17,268 bases of DNA from Monosiga brevicollis MX1 (Eukaryota > Opisthokonta > Choanoflagellata > Craspedida > Salpingoecidae). The stretch's first letter is position 1. The number at the start of each line of letters is the position of its first letter. This document shows positions 1 through 8,453 of the stretch, one piece after another. A model generated the notes under the pieces. The model was not told the origin of the DNA and did no database searches. It saw only the letters and a program-made list of their open reading frames with translations. The stretch spans positions 778,831-796,098 of the forward strand of contig NW_001865046.1 in the NCBI RefSeq assembly GCF_000002865.3, written 5' to 3'. The position numbers and the translations under genes are program-made.

Positions 1-339
1 CGAACACGAGAAGCCTCAAGCGCCGCTGTGGACCGTAGCTCTTCCCCATCAATCGTCCAAACTCGGTCTCCACGTCGAACACACCTTGCACGAGTGGCGC
101 AGTGGCAACCACATCCCAAGAAGAGAAAATCGTCTAAGTCCACCCAATGAGGAAACAGCTTGCTTACTAAGTGTTTAGAAAAAAAAATCGTCCCGGGCGT
201 TTGTCAATCGAAATAAACCTTGAATGACCATTGATCAATCGGAACTTGTCTTGTCCATCTGCTTCTACCCACCAAGTTGTCTCATTGCTTCGCTGACTCG
301 TCTTATGGCGCTGCCATTTGACATACCAATCAGAGCCAT
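1..339 (-). CDS. Candidate 5' end of an unidentified minus-strand gene (partial, runs off the left edge)
   Basis: An ATG at 339-337 sits in a good context (TACATGGCT). After 13 coding bases it meets a strong donor (GTATGT, 326-321). A possible acceptor (GGACTTAG) ends at 134, and joining there gives an open frame from 133 to the window edge. It starts M-A-L-I-D-D-F-L-F-L-G-C-G-C-H-C and contains RRGDRVWTIDGEELR. I recognise no family; GDRVWTIDG is faintly reminiscent of Hint-type folds, but that is only an impression. A second minus-strand frame over 1-133, and the plus strand, are also open, so the frame choice depends entirely on the proposed splice. About 48 residues are visible. Treat it as a hypothesis. 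Confidence 0.22.
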
Positions 340-345
340 GTAGCC

Positions 346-1222
346 CTAGAGAGTCAAAGCCAAATAAGTTTCGTATGGAAAAGAAATGGGATTTATTTCA
401 AAATAAATGATTTTCTGGTCTTTGGGCTGCTATGGCATCCACAGGAAGCGTATGAACACAAGAGCACCCTCGTTTGATCCGCAAAAATTTAGCGCTTCTG
501 CTGTGCTTGATTTGAAACGCACAGCAGACAGAATCGCCGAGCACGACCCGAAATACTGACTGCCAATTAATCGCACCTGCCTCAATCCCAAGAGCAATAT
601 GTTGTTACAAAAAGGGAATACATATGTTACTTTCAAGGAGGTGACCGAACTATCCCGCTGAACAACATATTAAGGTACATTCGCTGCGCAAGAGGCTGAT
701 GGGGGGACAGGTATGATGAGTGGTGGTGTGAGTGTGTGGTGGTTTGGCTTGGTGGTGGCTTGGAGGGGGGTATTGGGGTGTGAGTGGTGGCGCTGGCTTA
801 TCTTCCGAATGTTTTCAATTATCATTTTCACAGGTAAAACAATAGGAAAATTAAAGCTGAGGCGCATCTGTATAGTCAAGGGCCATCGCGCTACCAGCCG
901 TTGCTCGCCTTCTTGCGGCACTGCAAAATGTCTGACAAGTCAATCGCGGATTGAACGATGTCAGACAAAATGGCAGCCCGGGCGACCGGATGCAGTCCAT
1001 GGCGCAACAGCGAGGGTTTGGGGGGAAGGGTAAGTTGCGGTGTAGATAGCTGGGCTCATTGGCAATGTGGTGGCGGATAAGATGGTGCTTCAGACAGCGA
1101 CGATGAGCGAGTGTGAGTCTTGAACGAGCCCAAGCAGTGGGTGTCGTTGTAAATGATCTTGCTCTGAACAGGGCTACTGCTGGAAGGAGATCAAACAGGG
1201 GACCTTGGCCCGTTGGGTTGAG
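346..1222. other. Region without a secure gene
   Basis: No recognisable protein was found here. On the minus strand, an open frame from about 590 to 430 (stop TAG) follows a GATTGAGGCAG acceptor-like site and precedes the AATAAA at 397-392. It could be a terminal exon, but I recognise no family. On the plus strand there are unusually good splice-like signals: CAG|GTATGA at 711/712, a pyrimidine-rich TTTTCAATTATCATTTTCACAG ending at 836, and AAGG|GTAAGT at 1029/1030. An ATG at 959 (MSDKMAAR...) runs in frame to the last donor. Positions 713-800 are G/T-rich low complexity. The 3' UTR of the minus-strand COX16 gene must lie just left of 1223; no AATAAA was seen there on the minus strand. Confidence 0.4.
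391..408. terminator. Palindromic element with AATAAA on both strands
   Basis: ATTTATTT-CA-AAATAAAT is an inverted repeat with 8-base arms. It places AATAAA on the plus strand (402-407) and on the minus strand (397-392). It could serve as a bidirectional polyadenylation signal. On the minus strand it lies about 35 bases beyond the TAG that closes an open frame at 430-~590. On the plus strand another AATAAA lies at 212-217. The function is inferred from the motif alone. Confidence 0.35.
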
Positions 1223-1887
1223 TTAAGGGTTTGTGCGGGGGCCAGCGGCACGAATCGAGGCTGGGTCATCCGCACGGGGGTTGCGCCGTTGTTCCCAATC
1301 TTCAATGTCTAGTTCTGTTTGAAGACGCTGTGGCCGGGCAAGAGCGAGCACAAACATTGAGGTGCACGGAGGGTAGTTGAGCGGCCAGCGTCACACTTGG
1401 TTTGAAACAAGCAAACAAGCAGGGCATGACCATACCCGCAATTCCCCCTGCAGGTCAAAGGCTTGCTTGGGTCGTCGTGACAGCTTGCGTACTTCCTCGT
1501 CGGTGAGCTATCACCCACGGACACGGCAGCGAGGTATCAGATGCACAAGGGCGGGTCTCAGGCTCGAGTTGAAAGACCACAAGCAGGTGGTGACGGCAAG
1601 AATGACGGCTTGTGTGTGGTACCTGGTGTTTCTTCTCATCCCGCATGGCGACTCGGAGTTCAAGGAATCTTTGCAGACCCAGCGAGCCCAAGTACACGGC
1701 CAACTGTTTGTGTGCGAGCGCGGCGGTATGAAGGGTACGCAAAGATGAACCAGTTCACATGAGTGCAAACAGCGGCTGTAGCCACACGCCTCCACGGCGT
1801 ACATACCAGCATGGGTGCACCAAATTTGATAAACGGGCTCGACCACCAGGGCCGGCGCGGCGGGAGCGGTGGCGGCGACGCAGCCAT
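1223..1887 (-). CDS. COX16: Cytochrome c oxidase assembly protein COX16 homologue, four exons, complete
   Basis: COX16 is a small single-pass inner mitochondrial membrane protein needed to assemble cytochrome c oxidase (linked to maturation of the COX2 module). Exons on the minus strand are 1887-1807, 1703-1623, 1507-1436 and 1327-1223 (TAA). All introns are phase 0 with GT...AG ends, for example CTG|GTATGT and CCACAG|CGT. The product is 112 residues, close to the usual ~106. Family marks are SPFIKFGAPML (18-27) leading into the membrane segment LAVYLGSLGLQRF (28-40), then a basic stretch, then LDIEDWEQRRNPR (84-96), which matches the family's DIEDWE..R.PR signature. The start is AACCATGGCT, a near-ideal context, with a Pro-rich N-terminus. 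COX16 is divergent from a nucleotide kinase whose N-terminus also looks mitochondrial. The product was reconstructed by hand; the family match is from memory but agrees across all four exons. Confidence 0.9.
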
Positions 1888-2087
1888 GGTTGACCTTAAA
1901 AATCTGACATCAATCTCACCACCAACTGTCATTCCCAATATCATTTAGTACCATTCACCCTCTGTTGTCAGCCATTTGTTTGCTCTGCTCCCAACTCCAT
2001 TATTACCTAATACAGGACGTTTAAGCTTAATCTGCTCAAGGGTCTAAAGGCAAAGGGGTTAACTGTGTACGCAAAGAAGGCAAAACG

Positions 2088-2110
2088 GTTGTTGTTGTTG
2101 TTGTTGTTGT
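2088..2110. repeat. (GTT)n trinucleotide microsatellite
   Basis: An uninterrupted run of about seven GTT units in the divergent intergenic region. Confidence 0.9.
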
Positions 2111-2139
2111 GAGATGTTTTTTCTTGTGTTTTGGGTGAG

Positions 2140-2140
<1 letters not shown>

Positions 2141-2170
<30 letters not shown>
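2141..2170. repeat. (TG)15 dinucleotide microsatellite
   Basis: An uninterrupted 30-base TG run in the intergenic region between COX16 and the nucleotide kinase. It is followed by a long G/A-biased tract to about 2360. Confidence 0.95.
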
Positions 2171-2171
<1 letters not shown>

Positions 2172-2837
2172 CGCTGGGAAGACTGGCAGTGGGAAGACGA
2201 CGGCAGGGGAGGGGGAGGGGGAGGGGGGCAAATGGCAGTGAGCGGGGACGGGGGAGGAGAGAGAGATGGAGATAGAGTTGGAGATGGAGAAGGAGAGGGA
2301 TGGAGAGGGATGGAGACAGGGGAAGAGGCGGAAAGATGGTGGTGGGGAGGGGAAGAGAGGCTGTCTGGTGCGAAAGCGACGAGTGTCGGCCGACTGCTTG
2401 ACCGTCACGCTTCAGTCCCTAACCTTGCACTTTGACCTCAGGCTGTGTCCCTGTAGCATTTCCTGCTGTCTCCTCTTCGTATCTGAGTTTACCAGGTGGG
2501 TCAATCTCCGCCTGCTCTTCGACTGCGCCCGCGCATGCCGTGGCACAACCCAACCAGAAAGCACACACAACTTCTTTTTTTTTTTTCTCCTTTTTCTCCT
2601 CGTCGTCGGGGATTCAATCTGCGGGCACAACAGGAACCGCGGTGTTTTTCATCTTGGTGTGCGTGTGTGAGTGTGTGCGTGCATGCGCGTGTGTGCGCGT
2701 GACAGATCATCGGACCGTGTGCTCCGGAAATACCAGCAGGGCGCGCAGTTGGCACCGGCTCACCTCGTTCTGGACGACGGTTCTTGTTTTCAACCCAGGT
2801 TCTCAAGACGCACGTGTGTGCTTCACAACGCCGCGTC

Positions 2838-5758
2838 ATGAAGTTGGTCTCCCTGTTGCATCAGGCGCGTTTCTCAGCACGTCTGAGCAGCATAGCTGTA
2901 GCACCCACGGGTTCTCGATTGACGTCGCCATCAGCACTGGGCTGGCTCAGTCGTTGTCAAGCGCTGGGCAGTAACAGCCGCCGCACCTGGGCCTCAGACG
3001 CCAAAGCGGCCGAAGTCACGGTCGCGGATGCGCCGCAAGAAGATGGCGCTAATGGCAAGGTCGAGGTGGGCGGCAAGGCTGTGCGTCGTGGCACAACCTC
3101 CCAAGGTCCAGACGTGCACGACTCGCCAGACATTGCTCGCTCCATCTTTGATGCCGTCTGGCGCCGCCTCGAGCGCGAGCATGGTCGCGCCAACCTCCGC
3201 TTCCCCTCGTACGTTTCACACGGGCGTGCTCAGTCGGGTTGGCAGCTGCTTGCGCTGGCCCATACAAAGGAGGTTTCTAGGAAGAGCAAGCCATAGCGAG
3301 GGCACGAGCAAACGCTTGGGAGTGTGTGTGCGTGTGTGTACGCCAGATCCGAGCGCTCACGCATGCCATCTTTCGCATCGCCGGCTCTTTTGCTCTACCC
3401 TCGGCAAATCCTCCTCTGTTCAGGACCATTGTCTACCTGAACGGCGCCCCCGGTAGGCCTCCTGTCTTCCCCTTTCTCGTAGCAACTGTACTGTACTGAC
3501 GTCTGGCGCCACATGCTGATGGTATTTGCCTGTGCTTTGCACCTCAGGCTCGGGTAAAGGTACAATGGCCAAGTACTTTGTAAACGAGCTTCACCTCAAC
3601 CACATTGCCACCAGTTCCCTGCTTCAGGTCAGCCAAGATTCACTACCCCTACGCCTGCGCTTCGGACTCGCTGGATAAATGCTGTATTCAATTCGATTTT
3701 TGCTCACCCCTATCTAGACACCCGAGGCACAAAAGATGAAGAGCACTTCCATGTTGGTCAACGACTCGGACGTAATTTACGCTGTCTTCAGCTCGCTCCT
3801 CAATTCCAAGCATCGCCATGGTGTCGTTGTCGACGGATTTCCCCGCACTCGTGTGCAGGCATGTTGCTGGCTTCTCCTGCCCGCTTTCTCTGCTATTTTT
3901 GTGTCTGCGTGAGCAGCTCGTCTGGTCGTTTCTTCTTCTGCCCCGCAGGCCTTGCTTGCTCTTGCTGTTTTCTTACCGTCATACTTATTTTCTCGCGAAT
4001 GGCGATGCAGGTTGAGGTCATCAAACAGCTGCAGCAGCGCATGGCCGAACTCCATCGCGAATTCTTCCACACGGACCTTGCCACACACTTTCCACGTCCA
4101 AAGTTCCATGTCAGTCGCTGTGCAGGCTTTTTGACCTTACCCCAATTTTTATAGCGATTGGGGTCTAGTCTTTGTCGCAGATTAATTTTGCCTTTTTACG
4201 CACGTGTGTCTTGCGTCCGGTGCACCGGGGCCGGTAGGTTGTCATGCTGTACATTGGTGAAGAGGAGAGTGTCAAACGGCAAATGAAGCGTGGCGAGCAA
4301 GTCGAAGAGCACAATGCACGCGTATGTTTAGCTTGATTCCGATCATAAAGTTTGCACCCGCTTTATCTCGCCTTAACCACTAAACGCTTGTGACTTGAAC
4401 CGTGGTCCTGGCGCGCGGCTCACACTTTGCTCTGGGCTTGTCACGCGTCGCGCCGTGCAGGTGGAAGCTTCGGGTGAGGGTCGGAAGGTGGAGAACCGCA
4501 CAACGGACATTGACGAAACGCTGGCGCGCAAGCGCTACCGAATTTTCCGGTATGCCTTGGCTTTGGACGCGTTGATCGGCCCTGTTGCATCATTGCACGT
4601 CGGTCGAGCCGTTCAGCACCACCTGTGGCTGTGACCCTATGACTGATGCTGGCCTGCGGCGGTGGTCCGCGTTGTTTCTACGTAGCGAGGAAGGTTACGA
4701 GCCCATTCGGACGCTGCGATCACTTTTCAATTACCACTTTATCGCTGCCGACGGATCCATCGAGGAGGTACGACAGCATCAAGGTTCTGTTGCCGCGGTC
4801 CCGGATGACAGCACCATTCTCAATGGCATTTGAGCCCCATGCCTTCCATGGCCAGTTTGAGCTTGATTATTTGATTATTTTGTAGTTTCCCCCTTTGTTT
4901 CCGCTGCGTGTGTGACTGCTGTTCTGGCTGCTTGAGCGAGGTGGCGGCTGGGGTTTGCTATCTTGGGGCGAGCACTCACTACGCTCCTTTCAAATATGCT
5001 TCTGTCGTGGGGCTACAGGTGCGCGCGCGTGTGATGCGCGAGTTTGCGTACCAGAGCTCGCTGGAGCTGTCGGACGCGACCTTTGCCCGTCTACAGACCT
5101 TGCCTTCGGCGGAATCCATCTCTTTGCACTTTCGGGCCAACCTGGTGAAGGAGCTGGACCAATATGAGGCTCGTTCTCCGGAGCTGGTGGATGAGTGCAT
5201 CACAATTATTCAGCGCGATTTCCTGCCCCAGATCCGCCTCTGGTACGCCTTCTTGGTTGGCAGCCAAGACCAAGAGCTTGTGGCCTGCCACGCAAGCTAG
5301 GGGAGATTGTAGGTGCCCCACACCAACCGCTAATCGACGCTTGGGGGCGTGTGCGTGTGTGCGTGTGCGCAGCCAATCAAGTGGTCGAGCCGTCGTCAAG
5401 AGCTATCACGACATCTTCCAGGAGCGGACCCGAGCGTTGCGAATTGTTGTGGCCATTCTTGCGGAGCGCGGTACGTGCATGCAAGCGGGGGAGGGTCTGA
5501 TGTGGCTGGGCCGATCTTGGACAAGACCCGTTCATTGATGCTGCTGCGTTTGGACCACAGGGTTTGAGGTGAGCGTGCGTCGCGACGAGGTGCACATTCC
5601 GCGCGAGGTGGACGAGCACAACCGAATTCTCAATTACACGAGGTGAGTCGTGGCAGGCATGTGGGGACCTGATCTAGCCGACCTGATGCTTCTGCTTTGT
5701 TTCTCGATGTAGGAAATACGTGCTGTTTGACATCATGTTCCCCAAGGCCAAGATTTAA
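2838..5758 (+). CDS. Adenylate-kinase-like nucleoside monophosphate kinase, probably mitochondrial, twelve exons
   Basis: It transfers phosphate from ATP to a nucleoside monophosphate. Exons: 2838-3208, 3424-3452, 3548-3627, 3718-3858, 4011-4109, 4238-4321, 4461-4549, 4686-4767, 5019-5242, 5373-5470, 5561-5642 and 5713-5758 (TAA). Together they give 1425 bases and 474 residues, with the frame kept at every junction. Residues 1-60 are rich in Ser, Arg and Leu with almost no acid, like a mitochondrial presequence. The P-loop GAPGSGKGT spans 131-139 (exons 2/3) and DGFPRT is at 199-204. HREFFHTDLATHFPRPKFH (222-240), VVMLYI and KRQMKRG follow, with FNYHFIAADGSIEEV before a C-terminal helical region from about residue 326 (REFAYQSSLEL). 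This extended layout is one I associate with a subgroup of bacterial NMP kinases, not with short AK1/AK2. ATG 2838 is the first ATG of the open frame. The exact substrate is not shown. Confidence 0.88.
3424..3452 (+). other. 29-base microexon encoding half of the P-loop
   Basis: Flanked by CTGTTCAG and GGTAGGCC-type sites, this exon encodes T-I-V-Y-L-N-G-A-P plus the first base of the next Gly. The second half of the Walker A motif (GSGKGT) is in the next exon. The upstream and downstream frames fit only if this exon is included, so skipping it would shift the frame and destroy the ATP site. Confidence 0.85.
3859..4010 (+). other. Probable GC-AG intron in the nucleotide kinase gene
   Basis: The reading DGFPRTRVQ|VEVIKQLQQ is recovered only if the exon ends at CAG (3856-3858), with the intron beginning GCATGT and ending GATGCAG at 4010. 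The neighbouring GT alternatives at 3851 and 3864 give an immediate stop. A GT at 3853 (CGT|GTGCAG) stays in frame but deletes the two residues V-Q that I recall in homologues. GC-AG introns are a known minor class. Confidence 0.6.
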
Positions 5759-6116
5759 GAAACTGTGCGTGCACAGACAGACACGCGCGCGCGCGTTGTC
5801 ACATTCTACCCCCAGCCACCCGGCGAGGCAACGGGTCTGCGAGCTCCTAAGGATTACTCTAGTGTGTGTTTTCTCCCAGGCCCAGTCAGCCGACCCCCAT
5901 CAGAATTCAACCGACTCTCTGTATGTGTCCTTTTTCTTTGTTGCTGAACCATCAAGCAAAAAACGGGGCAAACATTAATCAATAGTGGACCGAACGCGGC
6001 AAGTTACGAGTGTCCCTCTTAAAAAGTTCTGCGGGCCAGAGGGGGCTGTGAACCGCGGTCCTTGGATCCTTCTCTTTCTCATTTTGACCAAACCGGTGAT
6101 GTCGCTCCAAGAGTCC

Positions 6117-6145
6117 AACGGGTCAAGCGGGTCAAGTGGGTCGAG
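6117..6145. repeat. Short tandem repeat, 9-base unit, three copies
   Basis: CGGGTCAAG-type units repeat three times with slight decay (GGTCAAGCGG, GTCAAGTGG, GTCGAGAGT). Because the unit is a multiple of three it keeps frames open on both strands, which explains the repetitive open frames seen over it. Confidence 0.7.
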
Positions 6146-6907
6146 AGTGCTGATGATGGCAGCAACACGCACTTGTTTTTGATGCTCATGGCGATGAGTG
6201 AATCTTTTGGAGGCCCGGGCGATATCGCGAGAAGGTGGGACAAGGTTGGTTCTCCCTGTGTCGCGAAGTAATCCAATCGAGCCCATGAAGAGTGGTTGAA
6301 ATCCAAGACTCCGGACAGAGTATGGCCTTGCGATGTCGCAGACAGAGAGAGGGGCAGAGAGGGCACACAAAACAAGAGAGGGAGAGAAAACGAGCGCATG
6401 CGTCAAAGAAGAATGAAAGGGAGAAGCAGAGAGAGGGAACATCCAGCGAGCTTTAATAGAGAGACAAGACATAAGAATTAAAAGTTACATGTGTACCCAC
6501 AAGCTTCAGCCGCAGGAATGGGTTTCGATGGGGTTCTTGCAGGACCCATCACGAGGAGGATTATCAAAGGGATTTGTGCGCGTTGTGAATGGCTCGAAGC
6601 CTTTGTGGGAAGGACATGTGTAAACGTGGTCAAGCGGATCCAAACGTAATGGGCTCCATGCTGAAGGAAAAAAAGGGCAGCCGCGCAGCCGTGAATGTGT
6701 AACGGGACGAGGCGATATACGGTTCAAATGGCAGTCCAATGGGCCGTCGCCTTGCCAAACGGCGGTACCCCGAACATGCGGGCAGCCCAAGAGCTTTCTC
6801 TCCCATCATGTCTTGTCACTCTCATCTTTTTTGGTTCGAATTCGTCCTGAAGTATCACGTGCCAGTTGATCTAGCCTTCCTCCAAGAAATACCACCCACA
6901 CAGCTGT

Positions 6908-6946
6908 AAGGGAAACTAAGGAAACTAAGGAAACTAAGGAAAGGAA
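6908..6946. repeat. Tandem repeat of AAGGAAACT, three to four copies
   Basis: A 9-base unit repeats on the plus strand. Read on the minus strand it is a pyrimidine-rich (CTTAGTTTC)n tract running directly into TTACAG at 6909-6904, so it could act as the polypyrimidine tract of a minus-strand acceptor. Confidence 0.8.
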
Positions 6947-7263
6947 CGCAAGTAAAAGTAAAGGAAAAGCCCCTTTGCAGTTCTGCGCATGCAACAACGC
7001 CCCTCTGCTTCGCTGCTTCGTGATATGTGGCGACCTTCCCTTTGGCCAGCCAGGTCCTGACTCGTTGGGAGGTTGATCGACGTCATAACAATATTTTTTA
7101 TTTTTCCCTCGGGGCCTCGCTCATTGTCTCATCACCGCCACCCGGCTGCCATTTCTCCTCTCACCGGGGCAGCATAGTGATTGAACCGCGTTCTTCCTGC
7201 CATTCCACACAGAGCAGGTGAGCTTCACATGGTCGTGCCTTGATGCGTGGTTGCGCCACCTAC

Positions 7264-7265
<2 letters not shown>

Positions 7266-7345
<80 letters not shown>
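7266..7345. repeat. Compound microsatellite (CA)n-(CT)n-(GT)n
   Basis: About 21 CA units (7266-7308) pass directly into about 14 CT units (to 7337) and a short GT run (7337-7345). The outer CA and GT blocks are complementary and could fold into a hairpin with a CT loop. Confidence 0.95.
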
Positions 7346-7848
7346 CGGTGTCGCTTGACGATACTTGAGTAACACATCTCCACATTGTGCAGCGCGACGA
7401 CATCTCCCAGCCGTCGTCATCCACACACACACACACACATGCTCTCTCTCTGAGTCTCTATCTGTCTTTTTGCGCTTTCGCACCCCATGGTTCTGGTTGT
7501 GCCCCTCGGCCTGCCGTCCCAAACGCCGGCGCCAAATGTGTGTGTTGTGTGCTCGTCCCCCGACATCACATGATCCGGTTGCTGGTCTCTCTTGTTTCGT
7601 TGACCTTCTTTCTCCTTTCTTTTACGTGCTAGCGCCCCCCGACCATCCATCTCATCTGATACCTGCCCCCATCTTCTCCAAACGCCTTCGGCCGTTCTCT
7701 TCGTTCAGCTCTAGGTTAGACCCCGGCCTCAAACGACTTGCAACCTGCTTCTCTGATCGACTTCCCAGTCCCAAGGCGGGTCCTCAACCCCAAAGGGTCA
7801 CATCAGGTTCGTCAGAGCAAACCGCGCAACAGGTCTCCAGCCGCACCC

Positions 7849-7851
<3 letters not shown>

Positions 7852-7937
<86 letters not shown>
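7852..7937. repeat. Long (CA)n microsatellite, about 42 units
   Basis: An uninterrupted CA run of about 85 bases, the longest simple repeat in the window, lies some 500-600 bases upstream of the receptor kinase start. Such tracts can adopt Z-DNA and vary in length. A shorter CA run lies at about 7422-7439. Confidence 0.97.
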
Positions 7938-7940
<3 letters not shown>

Positions 7941-8156
7941 TTTACTAGTTGGGTTGCATGAAATCCGTCATCAACATGGCGAACCCCCACCACCTGTTGA
8001 GCTATAGGCTCAGCGACATCTCCCCCAACACACACACCAACACACGCACGGCGCTCTCTCTCTCTCTCCCTTCTCACACACAGGGACAGCGAGAGAGTCA
8101 CTCGTTCTGTTTCGGTCCTGCCCAGGATCAGGCCTCGCTTCGGTCCCATCGCCATT

Positions 8157-8440
8157 GTGAGTCCACCTTTGCGCGTTTTTGTGTTGAGTTGTCCAAACCC
8201 CCGCCCCCCAGCAAACTGTCCATTTGTTTACTTTCATCTCCCCGACCCACCATCCTGCTCTCCCATTTCCTCTCGTGCCTGCCATCCATCAACCAATTCC
8301 ATCGATCAGCACACCTCATCTTCCACCAACTGCTTGCTCTGTACCGTGCCGCACGACGCGCGGCCGGGGCTGCCCCTCACCATGTCGGCCTCCGCTGTCA
8401 TCCAGGACTTGCTGCCTGAGGTGTCGGTGCCTCCCTGCAG
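8157..8440 (+). other. Probable 5'-UTR intron of the receptor tyrosine kinase gene
   Basis: GCCATT|GTGAGT is a good donor at 8157 and CTCCCTGCAG|AAAG a good acceptor ending at 8440, 13 bases before the signal-peptide ATG at 8454. If spliced, it removes the in-frame upstream ATG at 8382. That would explain why the signal peptide would otherwise be preceded by 24 non-hydrophobic residues. Inferred from consensus only. Confidence 0.45.
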
Positions 8441-8453
8441 AAAGCATCGCACC

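Larger units (their letters stand above)
1888..2837. promoter_or_regulatory. Divergent intergenic region between COX16 and the nucleotide kinase, rich in simple repeats
   Basis: About 950 bases separate two divergent start codons, so the promoters and 5' leaders of both genes should lie here. It contains a (GTT)n run (about 2088-2110), a 30-base (TG)n run (2141-2170), a strongly purine-rich G/A tract (about 2200-2360), a 12-T run (2575-2586) and a TG/CG-rich stretch (about 2657-2702). A pyrimidine-rich TTGTTTTCAACCCAG ending at 2798 could be the acceptor of a 5'-UTR intron of the kinase gene. No TATA box could be assigned. Open frames across the tract (low-complexity Ser/Pro or Gly/Glu runs) are repeat artefacts. 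Confidence 0.5.
5759..8453. other. Long intergenic region with repeats, a weak minus-strand gene candidate and the receptor kinase leader
   Basis: It follows the nucleotide kinase stop and precedes the receptor kinase start. From 5759 to about 6480 I see only the kinase 3' UTR, a G/A-rich tract (about 6335-6440) and short repeats. Between about 6440 and 6910 the minus strand shows an ATTAAA signal, an open terminal frame and two good acceptors, but no recognisable protein. From 7260 to 7940 the sequence is dominated by CA/CT/GT microsatellites. The final part, about 7940-8453, should be promoter and 5' leader of the receptor kinase. No tRNA or rRNA was found; a GGTTCGAATTC string at 6833 is not inside a tRNA fold. 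Confidence 0.5.

Noticed and set aside
1-150. Plus-strand open frame ending in TGA at 148-150 with a PKKRKSSK nuclear-localisation-like string
   Set aside because: It is a Ser/Arg-rich frame with no other support. Both minus-strand alternatives over the same bases look more protein-like, and the string can arise by chance.
2007-2670. Open frames on both strands across the GGA/GT-rich tract
   Set aside because: They are translations of simple repeats (His-Thr, Ser-Ile, Gly-Glu runs) with no start context, splice support or recognisable domain.
5975-6472. 165-codon minus-strand open frame with a LDPLDPLDPLD run
   Set aside because: The repetitive part comes from a 9-base tandem repeat and the rest from a G/A-rich tract. 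There is no recognisable protein.
6825-6850. GGTTCGAATTC resembling a tRNA T-loop
   Set aside because: The flanking bases do not pair into a T-stem and no acceptor or anticodon arms are present.
6806-6997. Minus-strand frame with a hydrophobic LVSLVSLVSL signal-like stretch
   Set aside because: The hydrophobic stretch is the translation of the AAGGAAACT tandem repeat and the frame has no ATG start; a signal peptide is unlikely.
7571-7633. Short ORF MIRLLVSLVSLTFFLLSFTC resembling a signal peptide
   Set aside because: Only 20 codons in a pyrimidine-rich tract, with no continuation exon that I could join; at most an upstream ORF.
7365-8155. Long frames of Thr-His or Cys-Val repeats over the CA microsatellites
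   Set aside because: These are pure dinucleotide-repeat translations.
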